A stretch of 64,000 nt of DNA from JBJXGE01 sp046154185 (GCA_046154185.1 JBJXGE010000032.1:186001-250000); one strand, 5' to 3'. Shown: positions 17,504-26,512, counted from the stretch's first letter. Notes: a model not told the origin generated them from the letters alone. Program-made: numbers and translations.

Positions 17504-18484
17504 CTACGACGCGTTGCTGCCCGGAGCGCGCGGCAATTTGGAAGCCGCGTTGGTGCTGGAGGCTTCGGGGCGCGCGCTGCGCACGCGCAAGAATCGCAAC
17601 ACGCCGTCGAGGCGATTGCGGATCTCCGGCATTTTCTCTTCGGCGGCGCGCACGCCGGCGTCGACGAGCCGCTGCAGGTCCGTGAAATCCGACCAGTATT
17701 TCTCGCCGATCTGCGGTCGCAACACGATATCCGCCTTCTCGAGCTCCATGGAATTGAGCTTCGTGCCGGCGATACTCTCGCAACGCATGATGCTCTCCCA
17801 ACCCCGCCGAATGTTATCGACCGGCGCGAGTTGGCTCGTCAGATCGACGGCGATCACCATCGCGCCCGGCATCAGATGCTGCGCGGCGCTCACCGGCACC
17901 GACCCGATGACGCCGACATCGGCGAGCAGCATCTTGTCGATCTCGACCGGCGGAAAAAAGCCCGGTAGTGAACACGAGGCGACCACCGCGGTGCGCAGGT
18001 TTCCGTGCGTCAGCAACACTTCGACGGGTTGGCGCAGGTCGATCGCCGGCACCGCAAACGGGATAATCAAGTCCTCAAAATCGACGTCCGGAACGAATTG
18101 CGCGATGACCCGCCGCAACTGCTCGCCATCGTAAATCGACTTTTTGCGGATCAGACTCGTGAAATTCAGACTCCGTCGCAACCCACTGACAAAAGACTTG
18201 AGAATGTTCTGCTCGGCATCGTTCGCGCCGAACATGAGCCGTCGGAAGTGATCATTCTTGAATCGGTCGCTCGTCAAGTAGCCAAGCGTTGACTCCGCCA
18301 GCTTCTGACTATCGGGACTGAAGCAATACGCGGCGCCGGTGATCGCACCGACGGACGTCCCGACGATCGCGTCGATCGGCACGCCTTCGCGTTCGAGCAC
18401 CTTCAGCACTCCCAGGTGCGCGAGGCCGCGCGAGCCGCCGCCGCCGAGCGCCAACACGACTTTCGGTTTATTGAATAGCGCCAC
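17504..18484 (-). CDS. Patatin-like phospholipase (RssA type)
   Basis: Predicted serine acyl hydrolase with a Ser-Asp dyad. The oxyanion loop is ALGGGGSRGLAHLGV, the nucleophile elbow is IVGTSVGAITG, and the Asp lies in LLADVGVIGSVPV, where the usual DGG or DGA is DVG. The length of about 326 residues suits the bacterial RssA/YlbK group. The start is taken as GTG 18484 (MALFNKPKV), which lies four bases past the upstream stop with AAAGG eight bases before it; a GTG at 18508 is possible. It is directly downstream of a PaaK-like ligase gene, which suggests joint work on fatty acyl groups, as inference. Confidence 0.88.
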   Translation of the reverse strand: MALFNKPKVVLALGGGGSRGLAHLGVLKVLEREGVPIDAIVGTSVGAITGAAYCFSPDSQKLAESTLGYLTSDRFKNDHFRRLMFGANDAEQNILKSFVSGLRRSLNFTSLIRKKSIYDGEQLRRVIAQFVPDVDFEDLIIPFAVPAIDLRQPVEVLLTHGNLRTAVVASCSLPGFFPPVEIDKMLLADVGVIGSVPVSAAQHLMPGAMVIAVDLTSQLAPVDNIRRGWESIMRCESIAGTKLNSMELEKADIVLRPQIGEKYWSDFTDLQRLVDAGVRAAEEKMPEIRNRLDGVLRFLRVRSARPEASSTNAASKLPRAPGSNAS

Positions 18485-18485
18485 G

Positions 18486-20096
18486 CTACTTGCCTTTCGC
18501 CGGCACACGCTTCGAGGTCGAACTCTTCGCGGACTCGCTCGTCGTCGCGACGGTCACCGCTGCGGCCGCACTCGGCGGCGCCGCTGGTTTCGGCGCCGGC
18601 TCCCGCAGATCAAGAATGCGATTCTCCTTGAGCTGCGTCTCCATGCCGGTGCGCCGCAAGAGTTCGGCGCGCGGCAACACTTCCACAACGCTTGGCCGAA
18701 GCTCGAAGTTCGAGACGAGCTGTTTTTCGATGTCCGCGACGACGCGGTCCTCAGCGTGCCCCGCCGCGAGGGCGAGGGCGAGCGCGAGTTCGTCGATCTC
18801 GAACGGGTCGTTGTTGCGCTTCCGGATCACGAGTTGCCACTCGTCGATACCGGCGTGCCCATTGAGTAGATCGACCATCGCGTTCAAGTTCACGAGTGCG
18901 CCTTTGATCTTGGTCAGCGAAAAATCTTTGATGTTCGATCGCCGGCTGAGGTCCGAGCCGAAGCGCGGCACGGTGCGGCCGCAGCCGGCGCAACGCTCGC
19001 GCATGATGCCGCCCGCGACGATGTCGCCGGTGCGGTAGCGCAGGACCAACGTTCCTCGCGAGTCGAGCGGCGTGTAAACGAGTTCGCCCGTCTCGTGATC
19101 CGGTAACGACTTGCCGGTGTCGGGATCGACTATTTCGAACAGATCGAGGTCGGGATAGGTGTGAAATCCGTACTGCGGACCGCCAGGGCACTCAGTCCAG
19201 CACTTCTTCGCTTCGGTGAAGCCGAGCACGCTGACAATGCGCGGCTCCCGCGCGCCGCCGCGACCAAGCAGCTCGATGAGTTTCTCGCGAAAACCCGGCG
19301 CGACGCGGTCGCCGCCAAGAAAAATCCGTCGCACAAAACTGAGGTCCTCCCCGGCTTCCACCGCGTCTCGCACCAAGTGGTACACGTATCCCGGAATACC
19401 GGCGAGGAATGACGGGCGCACCTTACGAATCGCGCGCAAGATGCCGTCCGACCCCATGACTTTGCCGCCGCCGGTCTGCAAAACAAAAGTTCCGCTGGCC
19501 ACGCCGACCGACTGCACTTGCCAAAACGCGAGATGCGGCGCGTACGGAAACATCGACACGATACGGTCGACCGCGGGATCAACGGTCGCCACTTCCGCGA
19601 TGCGCCGGCCGGCTTCGTCGAGAATGCCGAGATCGTAACGCGTCATGAAAAACGAAGTGGGCAGGGACGTGCGTCCCGTCGTGAAGTACACCTGCACCGG
19701 CCGATATTCGAGACTGAGTTGCTGGCGCACTGCTTCGGCGCCGTGGATCAAACGCGTGGTCGCCAATCCGAGTTTTCGGCCGAGCGGGAGGCTCGCGCGC
19801 AACGACTCGGGCGTCGGCTGCAACACGAAGTCGCGCGGCCGATCCGGCAGCTCTTTCGTCGGCGCGACGTCGGCCTTGGTCGTCAGCGGCAAGCGCTCGA
19901 GATCGGCGAGGGTGCGAAAACTCTCGGCATCGAGGCCTAGTTCGCGAAACCGCGGACCATAAAAAGGATGGAACGGCAGCACTTGCTGCTTCAGAAACTG
20001 GCGCAGACGGGCAAGCTGATACGGCACGATCGACTCTGTCGAGAGGCTGTGCCAGCGCTTCGACTCGCCTCGCAAAGTTCCAGCCGCCCTCATCAT
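18486..20096 (-). CDS. PaaK-like adenylate-forming enzyme (AMP-dependent ligase)
   Basis: Protein of about 536 residues in the phenylacetate-CoA ligase-like branch of adenylate-forming enzymes, which activate a carboxylate as acyl-AMP. Signs are PFYGPRFRELGLD near the N-terminus, a nucleotide-loop-like YFTTGRTSLPTSFFMTRYDL, then SVLGFTEAKKCWTE, TGELVYTPLDSRGTLVLRYRTGDI, and a CxxC pair in ERCAGCGRTVPRFG. The loop TTGRTS differs from the usual SSGTTG. The last 45 residues are an Ala, Pro and Ser-rich tail ending in KRVPAKGK. ATG 20096 or 20093 follows GGAG; the open frame upstream to 20417 is not coding. The substrate is unknown. It forms a pair with the patatin gene. Confidence 0.8.
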   Translation of the reverse strand: MMRAAGTLRGESKRWHSLSTESIVPYQLARLRQFLKQQVLPFHPFYGPRFRELGLDAESFRTLADLERLPLTTKADVAPTKELPDRPRDFVLQPTPESLRASLPLGRKLGLATTRLIHGAEAVRQQLSLEYRPVQVYFTTGRTSLPTSFFMTRYDLGILDEAGRRIAEVATVDPAVDRIVSMFPYAPHLAFWQVQSVGVASGTFVLQTGGGKVMGSDGILRAIRKVRPSFLAGIPGYVYHLVRDAVEAGEDLSFVRRIFLGGDRVAPGFREKLIELLGRGGAREPRIVSVLGFTEAKKCWTECPGGPQYGFHTYPDLDLFEIVDPDTGKSLPDHETGELVYTPLDSRGTLVLRYRTGDIVAGGIMRERCAGCGRTVPRFGSDLSRRSNIKDFSLTKIKGALVNLNAMVDLLNGHAGIDEWQLVIRKRNNDPFEIDELALALALAAGHAEDRVVADIEKQLVSNFELRPSVVEVLPRAELLRRTGMETQLKENRILDLREPAPKPAAPPSAAAAVTVATTSESAKSSTSKRVPAKGK

Positions 20097-20113
20097 CGCT
20101 CCGTTTTTCTTAA

Positions 20114-20135
20114 GGGGTGCTGCTCCAACAACCCC
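20114..20135. repeat. Short REP-like hairpin, copy 2
   Basis: On the minus strand GGGGTTGTTG-GAG-CAGCACCCC folds into a nine-pair stem with one bulge and the same GAG triloop as the element at 8649-8665. It lies just upstream of the ribosome site of the PaaK-like gene, so it may also shape that leader. Confidence 0.5.
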
Positions 20136-20287
20136 TCGTGGCTGCGACCACCTCACCGCAACGAGCGCGCCTCTGGCTCGGCGGAGTCGGGGCTCCGAGC
20201 AAACGTACTCGAGTCCGTAACCTTCACTGACGCGCGCTTTATCACTGGAAATATATCGAAAGATATGACGCCCAACACGAGCCTTCT

Positions 20288-21169
20288 TCACCGGCGCTCG
20301 AGAAGAGCGGCAAGATCCGCCACCCACTCCGGCACGTGGATCCCGGCTCGAACGGGTGGAAAAGCGTAAACCCGCCCGTCGCGAACCGCTCGCAAGTGAG
20401 TGGCGAAACGGGCCCAAGTCTGCTGCGCCGCACCGGCCGGGCCGGCAGGACTCGTCGCGATCGAACCGAGAGTCGTGTCGACGATGAAGTCCGGATCGCG
20501 CGCGACGACGTCTTCCAAGTCAACTTGCAACCACGGCCGCGCCGCGTCCTGGTAGACACTCTCCGCGCCGGCCGCGCGCAACAACTCGGTCACGAACGAC
20601 GCGCCGCCGGCCACCCAAAGCGGATCGCGATTGACGACGAAGAGGACGCTCGGCGGTCGCGTCGCGGCCGTACTCGCGGCGCGGCGCGGCGCCAAGGCTT
20701 GATCGAGTCGCGCGAGATACTCCGTGGCGCGCGCCTCGGCGGCGACCCGTGTGCCGAGTTCACGAACCGCGGTGCGGAGTTCCGCGACGGATTCGCCTCC
20801 GAACAATTCGACTTGGATCCCGCGACGGCGCAGCGCCGCAAACAACTCGTGCTGCTGTTGGCTCGCAATACCGATCACGAGATCTGGTTTGAGCGTCACC
20901 ATGCGCTCGAAGTCGGGCTGCAACAAGTCGCCGACGCGCGCGATCGTCGCCGGCGCTTCTTCGCAGTGGCGCGTCACCCCGACCAATCGTTCGCCGGCGC
21001 CGAGGTAGAGCAAGATCTCGGTCAGGTTCGGCGCGAGCGAGACGATGCGATGCGGCGGCGCTCCGGATATCGGTGGCGCCGAAGTGGCGACCCGATTCGC
21101 GTCGCAACCGCTGAGCGCGCTGCCGACCACCACGCACCACACGAAACACCCACAACGCGCAAAGTCCAT
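20288..21169 (-). CDS. Periplasmic substrate-binding lipoprotein of a B12/iron-type ABC importer
   Basis: BtuF/FecB-like solute receptor of about 293 residues. The N-terminus has a lipoprotein signal (FVWCVVVGSALSGC), so it is probably anchored in the periplasm. The class III binding-protein pattern is clear: HRIVSLAPNLTEILLYLGAG, VGVTRHCEEAPA, then FERMVTLKPDLVIGI in the first lobe, and WLQVDLEDVVARDPDFIVDT in the second. ATG 21169 shares its A with the stop of the preceding aminotransferase gene (TGATG). It is the last gene of the ABC operon. VTRHCEEAP resembles cobalamin-binding BtuF proteins, but iron-siderophore or haem uptake cannot be excluded. Confidence 0.88.
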   Translation of the reverse strand: MDFARCGCFVWCVVVGSALSGCDANRVATSAPPISGAPPHRIVSLAPNLTEILLYLGAGERLVGVTRHCEEAPATIARVGDLLQPDFERMVTLKPDLVIGIASQQQHELFAALRRRGIQVELFGGESVAELRTAVRELGTRVAAEARATEYLARLDQALAPRRAASTAATRPPSVLFVVNRDPLWVAGGASFVTELLRAAGAESVYQDAARPWLQVDLEDVVARDPDFIVDTTLGSIATSPAGPAGAAQQTWARFATHLRAVRDGRVYAFPPVRAGIHVPEWVADLAALLERR

Positions 21170-22476
21170 CAACCCGGCAACCCATCGCGCAGCACGACTT
21201 CGACCGCTTCGCAAAATCGATCGAGCTCCGACAAGGTCGTGTAGACGCTCGGCGTCACGCGCAAGCCGAGACAATCGGCCGTCGTGATCGCGACGACGAT
21301 GATCTTATGTTTGAGCCACAAGTGTTTGCGCAGCGCCTCGTGATCGATTCCGTCGATGTGCACGTTGGCGATGCCACACGAGAAACGCGGGTCGAGGCTC
21401 GTATTGAGCCGCACGCGCGGCGATGCGAGCAATCGCCGCGCCCAGGTGTCGCGCAGGTAGCGCAAGCGCGCCTCCTTGCGTTCGATGCCCAAGCCCTCAT
21501 GGAACGTGATGGCCTCACCGATCGCCAACGCGTTCGCGGCCGGATGCGTGCCGATCTCCTCGAACTTGCGAATGTTCGTGCGGCGCGTTTCCGGCGCCGC
21601 CATCAACGGCCACAGATCACCGATCCGCTCGCTGCGCACGTAGAGCATGCCGGTACCGTGTGGCGCGAACATCCACTTGTGGAGGCTTGTTGAAAAATAG
21701 TCGCAGTCGAGCGAGTCGCGTGTGAAGGCAAAGTGCGCAAAACTGTGCGCGCCGTCGACAATGACCGGAATACCGCGTTGACGGCCGAGCGCGACGACCT
21801 CGCGCACCGGCAAGATCTGGCCGGTGAGAAAGACTGAGTGGCTCACCAAGATCATGCGCGTGCGCGGCGTGATGTGAGCCGCATAGCGCGACACGATTTC
21901 CGCCGGGTCCTCGCACGGCACCGGGATCGGAAACTGCACGAGCTTGATGCCATTGCGTCGTTCGCGCTGCTGAAACGTCGTGATCATGCGCGGATAGTCA
22001 TGCTCAGTCGCCAGCACCTCATCGCCGGGCGCGAAATCAAAACCGAGTTGACAGGTTTCAAGCCCTTCGGAGGCATTGCGCGTGATGGCGATTTCCTCCG
22101 TATTCGCGCCAAACACGCGCGCAAGACGCGCGCGCACGCCCTCGCGCTGCGGCTCGAGCACTTCCCACAACGCGTAGCTCGGCGCGCTATTCGCGTAGTC
22201 GAGATGTCGTTGCATGGCGCGCTGGACCATCAGCGGTGCCGGGCTTACGCCGCCGTTATTGAGATTGAGGAGACTGCGGTCGACACTGAACGCCTCTTGT
22301 GCGTGGCGCCAAAAGGTCTCGTCGGTCGCGACGTCGAGCGCACTGCGCTTGAGCTGCGCCGGATCTTGAAACGCCTCGAGCGCAGCGAGCGCCCGCCGCG
22401 GATCGAAAATGGCGTTGGCGATGCCGAGTCCCGCGCCGATTCCGATGCCGCCGAGAAACTGCCTCCGCGTTGGCAT
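21169..22476 (-). CDS. Exported class V (PLP-dependent) aminotransferase
   Basis: Aminotransferase of the isopenicillin-N epimerase/cysteine desulfurase superfamily, 435 residues. PLP features are the NNGGVSPAP N-terminal loop, ITRNASEGLETCQLGFDF, the Asp and His pair in VIVDGAHSFAHF, and the Schiff-base Lys in DYFSTSLHKWMFAPHGTG. The N-terminus has a twin-arginine-type signal (PTRRQFLGGIGIGAGLGIAN), so the folded, cofactor-loaded enzyme is probably exported. It sits between the ATPase gene and the binding-protein gene of an ABC importer, touching the latter by one base. A role linked to the imported compound is inferred; the substrate is unknown. Confidence 0.88.
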   Translation of the reverse strand: MPTRRQFLGGIGIGAGLGIANAIFDPRRALAALEAFQDPAQLKRSALDVATDETFWRHAQEAFSVDRSLLNLNNGGVSPAPLMVQRAMQRHLDYANSAPSYALWEVLEPQREGVRARLARVFGANTEEIAITRNASEGLETCQLGFDFAPGDEVLATEHDYPRMITTFQQRERRNGIKLVQFPIPVPCEDPAEIVSRYAAHITPRTRMILVSHSVFLTGQILPVREVVALGRQRGIPVIVDGAHSFAHFAFTRDSLDCDYFSTSLHKWMFAPHGTGMLYVRSERIGDLWPLMAAPETRRTNIRKFEEIGTHPAANALAIGEAITFHEGLGIERKEARLRYLRDTWARRLLASPRVRLNTSLDPRFSCGIANVHIDGIDHEALRKHLWLKHKIIVVAITTADCLGLRVTPSVYTTLSELDRFCEAVEVVLRDGLPG

Positions 22477-22486
22477 GAGTTGTCCT

Positions 22487-23305
22487 TCACTTCATCAACG
22501 ACGTCGTCGAATCGTCCGACCGCGCCGCGAGCCCTGTCGGCGCCCACAACGGCGAGCGCGCCGCGAGTTCGTACCGAGCGAAACTGATCCCAAACAAACG
22601 TTCGAGGCTCTCCGCCGTGAGCACGTCCGCGGGCGCCCCACAAAATTGTGCGGCGCCGTCGCGCAGCCCGAGCACACGATCGCACAATTGCACCGCGACG
22701 CGAAGGTCATGCAACACGACGATGATCGCCTTGTCAGTGCTCGCACGAATTTGGGAGAGAAGCACAATCAGCTCTTCCTGCGCTGCCGGGTCGAGTGCGG
22801 TGGTTGGCTCGTCGAGCAACAAGACCGGCGTGTCCTGCACAAGCGCGCGCGCGAGCAGCAGCTTGCGGCGTTCCCCGCCGCTCAGGGAACGGATCCGCTG
22901 CGCGCGGCGCGCGCCGAGTCCAAAACGCTCGAGCGCCTCGCAAGCGCGCCGCCGATCGTCGGACGAGTAGTCCCGCCACGGCGCGCGATGCGGCGCGCGG
23001 CCGAGCAGCGCAACATCGAGCACAGTCGCCGACGACGGCAGCGACGCGTGTTGGGCGACCACCGCGACGCGTCGCGCCAATGCGCGCCGGAAGAGGCGTC
23101 GTACCGAAACACCCCCAAAAAGTACTTCGCCGGCGATCCGTGCTTGACCGCGCAAACCGGCGAGTAGCGTCGATTTCCCGCTGCCATTCGGCCCCAACAC
23201 TCCGAGACATTCGCGCGGCGCGAGTTGGAACGAGACGCCGCTGACAACACGCAATGCGCCGCGCCACACGCTCAGGTCGCGCGCTTCGACGCGATGTTCA
23301 CTCAT
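22487..23305 (-). CDS. ABC importer ATPase (BtuD/FecE/HmuV type)
   Basis: Cytoplasmic ATPase powering the adjacent FecCD-type permease. Walker A is LGPNGSGKSTLLAGL, the signature is RIRSLSGGERRKLLLARAL, Walker B is PVLLLDEPTTALDP, and the switch His lies in IVVLHDLRVAVQLCD. The 272 residues suit the cobalamin/iron-siderophore class. ATG 23305 overlaps the end of the permease gene by eight bases, and the permease codons GAG GGA GAC supply the ribosome site. The C-terminal tail of about 40 residues after ERLFGISFARYEL is typical of this class. Confidence 0.92.
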   Translation of the reverse strand: MSEHRVEARDLSVWRGALRVVSGVSFQLAPRECLGVLGPNGSGKSTLLAGLRGQARIAGEVLFGGVSVRRLFRRALARRVAVVAQHASLPSSATVLDVALLGRAPHRAPWRDYSSDDRRRACEALERFGLGARRAQRIRSLSGGERRKLLLARALVQDTPVLLLDEPTTALDPAAQEELIVLLSQIRASTDKAIIVVLHDLRVAVQLCDRVLGLRDGAAQFCGAPADVLTAESLERLFGISFARYELAARSPLWAPTGLAARSDDSTTSLMK

Positions 23306-24407
23306 CGATTGTGTCTCCCTCGCGCGCCTGCAGCACAAGCAAAGCCAAGAAGAACGGACCGCCGGCCAGGGCAGTGATCACGCCGACCGGTAACGGTTGC
23401 GCCGCGTGAATCGATCGCGAAAGCGCATCAGCGGCCACGAGAAACGCGCCGCCCGCGATGAGTGCGATCGGAATCAAACGGCGATGCTCGGCGCCATGCA
23501 AGCGCCGCGCGATGTGTGGAACGATGAGTCCGACAAAACCAATGGGACCGGCAGAAGCGACGACAACACCGGTCAGCAGCGACGCGACGAGCAGCGTCAC
23601 CACGCGAAAGCGCCGGACCGCGAGCCCGAGGTCCAGCGCCTCATCATCGCTCAACGCAAGCAAGTCCAGGTGCCGCGCGGCACTCATGAGCAGTGTGGTC
23701 GCCACCACGAGTACGAGCAGATTGTGCTTCAAATGCGGCGTGCCGATGACGGTTTCACCGCCGATGTTTCCCATGAGTCGCATCAGACCCATCACGATTT
23801 GCTGCTCGGGCGCGAGGCTGAAGATCAGCAAGATGAGAGCGCCGAACACCGCGTTCAGAATGACACCCGCCAGAATCAAGGTCGATGGATTGTGCAGTCG
23901 GCCGACCGCGGAAATCGCGAGCAGGAGCAACACGGCCAACGCGGCGCCGCCGAACGACAGCAAACTGACAATGGCGTCGCCGTAACCGTCGCCGCTGACC
24001 ACCGCACTGAGCGACGCCACGCCGAACCACGGCAACAGCCAACTGCCCGTCATGGCGCCGAGCGCTGCGCCACCGGACACGCCGAGGATGTAGGGCTCGG
24101 CGAGCGGATTGCGCAGCACCGCTTGAAACGCGACGCCGGCGAGCGCTAGGGCGGCGCCGACGCTCGCTGCGTAGAGTGCGCGCCAAACGCGAAAATCGAG
24201 CCACTGCGCGAGCGCCTCCGGGTCATCGCCGTGGCAAACCGCGGACCAGATCTGCGTTGGCGTCCACGCGGCGCTGCCGACAAAAATTGCCACTCCGAAG
24301 ATCACGAGGAATCCCAGTGAGTACAGCGTCAAGGTGCGCCATAGCGGCCGTGGGCTCGACATCGGGCTGGCTTTTGGCGCGATCTCGCCGAGCGGCCTAT
24401 ACTTCAT
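23298..24407 (-). CDS. FecCD-family ABC transporter permease
   Basis: Inner-membrane channel subunit for uptake of cobalamin, haem or ferric siderophores. The 369 residues carry about ten hydrophobic segments. Conserved family stretches are VWRALYAASVGAALALAGVA, NPLAEPYILGVSGGAALGA, LILAGVILNAVFGALI and AGPIGFVGLIVPHIARRLHG, ending with LPVGVITALAGGPFFLALLV. ATG 24407 has AAGGA five bases upstream. It is the first gene of the operon permease, ATPase, aminotransferase, binding protein. The 77-base gap to the divergent gene is too short for a cobalamin riboswitch. Confidence 0.93.
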   Translation of the reverse strand: MKYRPLGEIAPKASPMSSPRPLWRTLTLYSLGFLVIFGVAIFVGSAAWTPTQIWSAVCHGDDPEALAQWLDFRVWRALYAASVGAALALAGVAFQAVLRNPLAEPYILGVSGGAALGAMTGSWLLPWFGVASLSAVVSGDGYGDAIVSLLSFGGAALAVLLLLAISAVGRLHNPSTLILAGVILNAVFGALILLIFSLAPEQQIVMGLMRLMGNIGGETVIGTPHLKHNLLVLVVATTLLMSAARHLDLLALSDDEALDLGLAVRRFRVVTLLVASLLTGVVVASAGPIGFVGLIVPHIARRLHGAEHRRLIPIALIAGGAFLVAADALSRSIHAAQPLPVGVITALAGGPFFLALLVLQAREGDTIDE

Positions 24408-24484
24408 ATGGGTCCTTCACACTAGAACGAGAATAAGCGCAAGCCACCAGCTTCGAGCTATAGCAAACCGAGACGGCGAGGCAC

Positions 24485-24976
24485 ATGACGCTGCGAAACT
24501 CTCTGTTAGCAATCTTGGCGGTGATCGGAATCTACGCGGCGACAGCCGGCGTTGTCGGCGCGGCGATGCAAGGTCAAGACAGTTTTCTGCGCAGCATCTT
24601 CGCGCCACTCGAGCGCGCCAGCTCGTTCGACATGTTACTCCTCACGGGAGCATTCGTGTTGCTGGGTTTTTCGTTGCTACCGAACACGCGCGTGAATCCG
24701 CTCGATCGGACGTCGCTCTTGCGTGGAATTGCGCTCGGTTCGGCAATGGTGACGGCAGCTTTCGTGGGCCTCGTGGTCTGGATGGGACAAACGATGTCCG
24801 CAGAACAACTCGGATCGCTCGCGGCCGCTAGCGCGCTGCAAGCATTCGTGGGACTGTGCGCCGCGAGTCTGCTCTTGGTGAGACGGGAATCGCGCCGCTA
24901 CGCCTATGCGCCGGTGTGCGTGAACAGCGGTCTGGCGGTCGTGTGCGGCTTGTTTCTCACCGGACCGCAGTTTTAG
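24485..24976 (+). CDS. Four-helix membrane protein of unknown function
   Basis: Small inner-membrane protein, 163 residues. Four hydrophobic segments are visible at about 5-28, 50-66, 83-102 and 112-130, with a fifth, weaker one near the C-terminus (SGLAVVCGLFLTG). I do not recognise a family. A loop contains the short positive stretch RRESRRYAY. The ATG follows a modest GCGAGG. It is divergent from the ABC importer operon and 18 bases upstream of the zinc-ribbon gene in the same direction, so the two may be co-transcribed. Confidence 0.7.
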   Translation: MTLRNSLLAILAVIGIYAATAGVVGAAMQGQDSFLRSIFAPLERASSFDMLLLTGAFVLLGFSLLPNTRVNPLDRTSLLRGIALGSAMVTAAFVGLVVWMGQTMSAEQLGSLAAASALQAFVGLCAASLLLVRRESRRYAYAPVCVNSGLAVVCGLFLTGPQF

Positions 24977-24994
24977 TTCGCCGCGGGGAGGCCG

Positions 24995-26473
24995 ATGAGC
25001 ATTTTCTATTGTGATAACTGTGGTGAAGTCATTCAGGGAAATCTCCCCGAAGACAAAGCGATCGCACGCGAGACGCTGTGCGCGAGCTGCGTCGCGAATC
25101 GCGACGGCGGCGCCGCGCGAGATGAGTCGAGTGACGCCAGCAAAGCCGAGGCGAACGAGATTCCGCAAGACTTCAGTCTGAGTTCGTTGCTCAAGTCCGG
25201 CGACCTCGACTTGTTCTCGAACGACACGATTGCGCGGCGCAAGCAGCAACAGCAACAACAAGCCCAACAGCAACGACCGAGCACGCTCGTCGTCGAAGAG
25301 AACGAAACGATGACCACGCCGCGGCACGAACCGACCGCCAGTGGTTCCGCCAGCGAAATTTCCATCGATTGGGACCAGCTCGTGCCAAACGCGACGGCCG
25401 AAGCGCGCCCGCGACCGAAGAGCGACGCGTCGGCGGAACGCGCGGCGACCGCGCCGCCACGTCAGCAATCGGCACAGCCAGCGGTGGCCCGCCGCCAGCG
25501 ACAGGAACAAATCAACTCCGACATGTGGCGGCTCGCCTGCCTCGCGTGTGCGGCGAAACTCTCCATGCAACCGGTCCGGAAACGCAGCCGCATCAGTTGC
25601 CCGAAATGCGGACAGCGACTCGTCGTGCGCCCGGATGGCGTGCTCGCGATCGAATCCGTCGCGATTCCAAAGTCGCGCAGCAGCGCGCTTGCGCACTTCG
25701 ACACGGCCGCCCCGCCGCCGCGCGCGAAAGATCGCAATAGTCCATCCGCAACGCAAATCGGACTCCTCGAACGATCACCGAATGCCAGCGGCGCCGTCAG
25801 AAAGCCGCAGCTCGAAAGCGCCGCCGAGGCCGCGGCGGGTGGCGCGGATTTTGGCGTGCCGGGCACGCGACCGCGTTCGCCATCGACCGTGCAGCGCAAA
25901 GCACCGCGCCCGCAACTTCAACTCGAGGACGATTCGTCCTTTGCCGACTTGCACGCCGTCCAATCCCGCAACGCATCGATGATGTCTTGGCCACAGGAAT
26001 CGGCGGGCGGTGCGGCCACTGAGATCATCGGCATGGGAGCCGCGACGCCGACCGGGCGTGCGCCGTCGCCGGCGCACGCGCACGCACGCGTACCGTCGCC
26101 AAGTAGATTGCCGGGCTCAGAGTCGATGAAGTCGCCAAACTTCAGCGACGCGGCGCCGAGCCAACCGATGACGAGACCGCAGACGCAAGCGTCGAGTATT
26201 GCGAGCGCACCGCCTGCGCCGATGGCCGCGCCGGCGCGGCCATCGCCCGCCGCCGCACCGCGACCGCAACGAGCGACGCGTTTGCCGAAAGCTGTCGCAG
26301 GTTTCGCAGTCGTCTGTTGGCTCTCAATGGCCGCGCTCCCGACCGCGTTCCTGGTCGCGACGCACAAGCCGCTCTTACCGGTGCGTTGGCAGAGCCAAGT
26401 CGAAAATTTCACGGCGACGGTCGGCGAAAGCACCCGCGCCGTCATCGATCTCGCGTTGAAGAAGCTGCGCTAA
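24995..26473 (+). CDS. Tail-anchored-like protein with two zinc ribbons and a long disordered middle
   Basis: Protein of 492 residues of unknown function. The N-terminus has a zinc knuckle pair (CDNCG near residue 6 and CASC near 30). A second four-Cys ribbon lies near residues 185-210 (LACLACAAKL then ISCPKCGQRLVV). Between and after them the chain is low-complexity, rich in Gln (a near-continuous Gln run around residue 86), Pro, Ala, Ser and Arg. One transmembrane segment near the C-terminus (AGFAVVCWLSMAALPTAFLV) leaves about 45 residues beyond it. ATG 24995 follows GGGGAGG. The layout suggests a membrane-attached scaffold with the ribbons in the cytoplasm, which is inference. Confidence 0.75.
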   Translation: MSIFYCDNCGEVIQGNLPEDKAIARETLCASCVANRDGGAARDESSDASKAEANEIPQDFSLSSLLKSGDLDLFSNDTIARRKQQQQQQAQQQRPSTLVVEENETMTTPRHEPTASGSASEISIDWDQLVPNATAEARPRPKSDASAERAATAPPRQQSAQPAVARRQRQEQINSDMWRLACLACAAKLSMQPVRKRSRISCPKCGQRLVVRPDGVLAIESVAIPKSRSSALAHFDTAAPPPRAKDRNSPSATQIGLLERSPNASGAVRKPQLESAAEAAAGGADFGVPGTRPRSPSTVQRKAPRPQLQLEDDSSFADLHAVQSRNASMMSWPQESAGGAATEIIGMGAATPTGRAPSPAHAHARVPSPSRLPGSESMKSPNFSDAAPSQPMTRPQTQASSIASAPPAPMAAPARPSPAAAPRPQRATRLPKAVAGFAVVCWLSMAALPTAFLVATHKPLLPVRWQSQVENFTATVGESTRAVIDLALKKLR

Positions 26474-26512
26474 TCCCTCGCGAACGCGCGGGTCGGAGCG
26501 GCGAAAACGGCC

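Noticed and set aside
24408..24484. Cobalamin riboswitch in front of the ABC importer
   Set aside because: The divergent gap is only 77 bases, and no B12-box-like sequence is visible, so a riboswitch of about 200 bases cannot fit.
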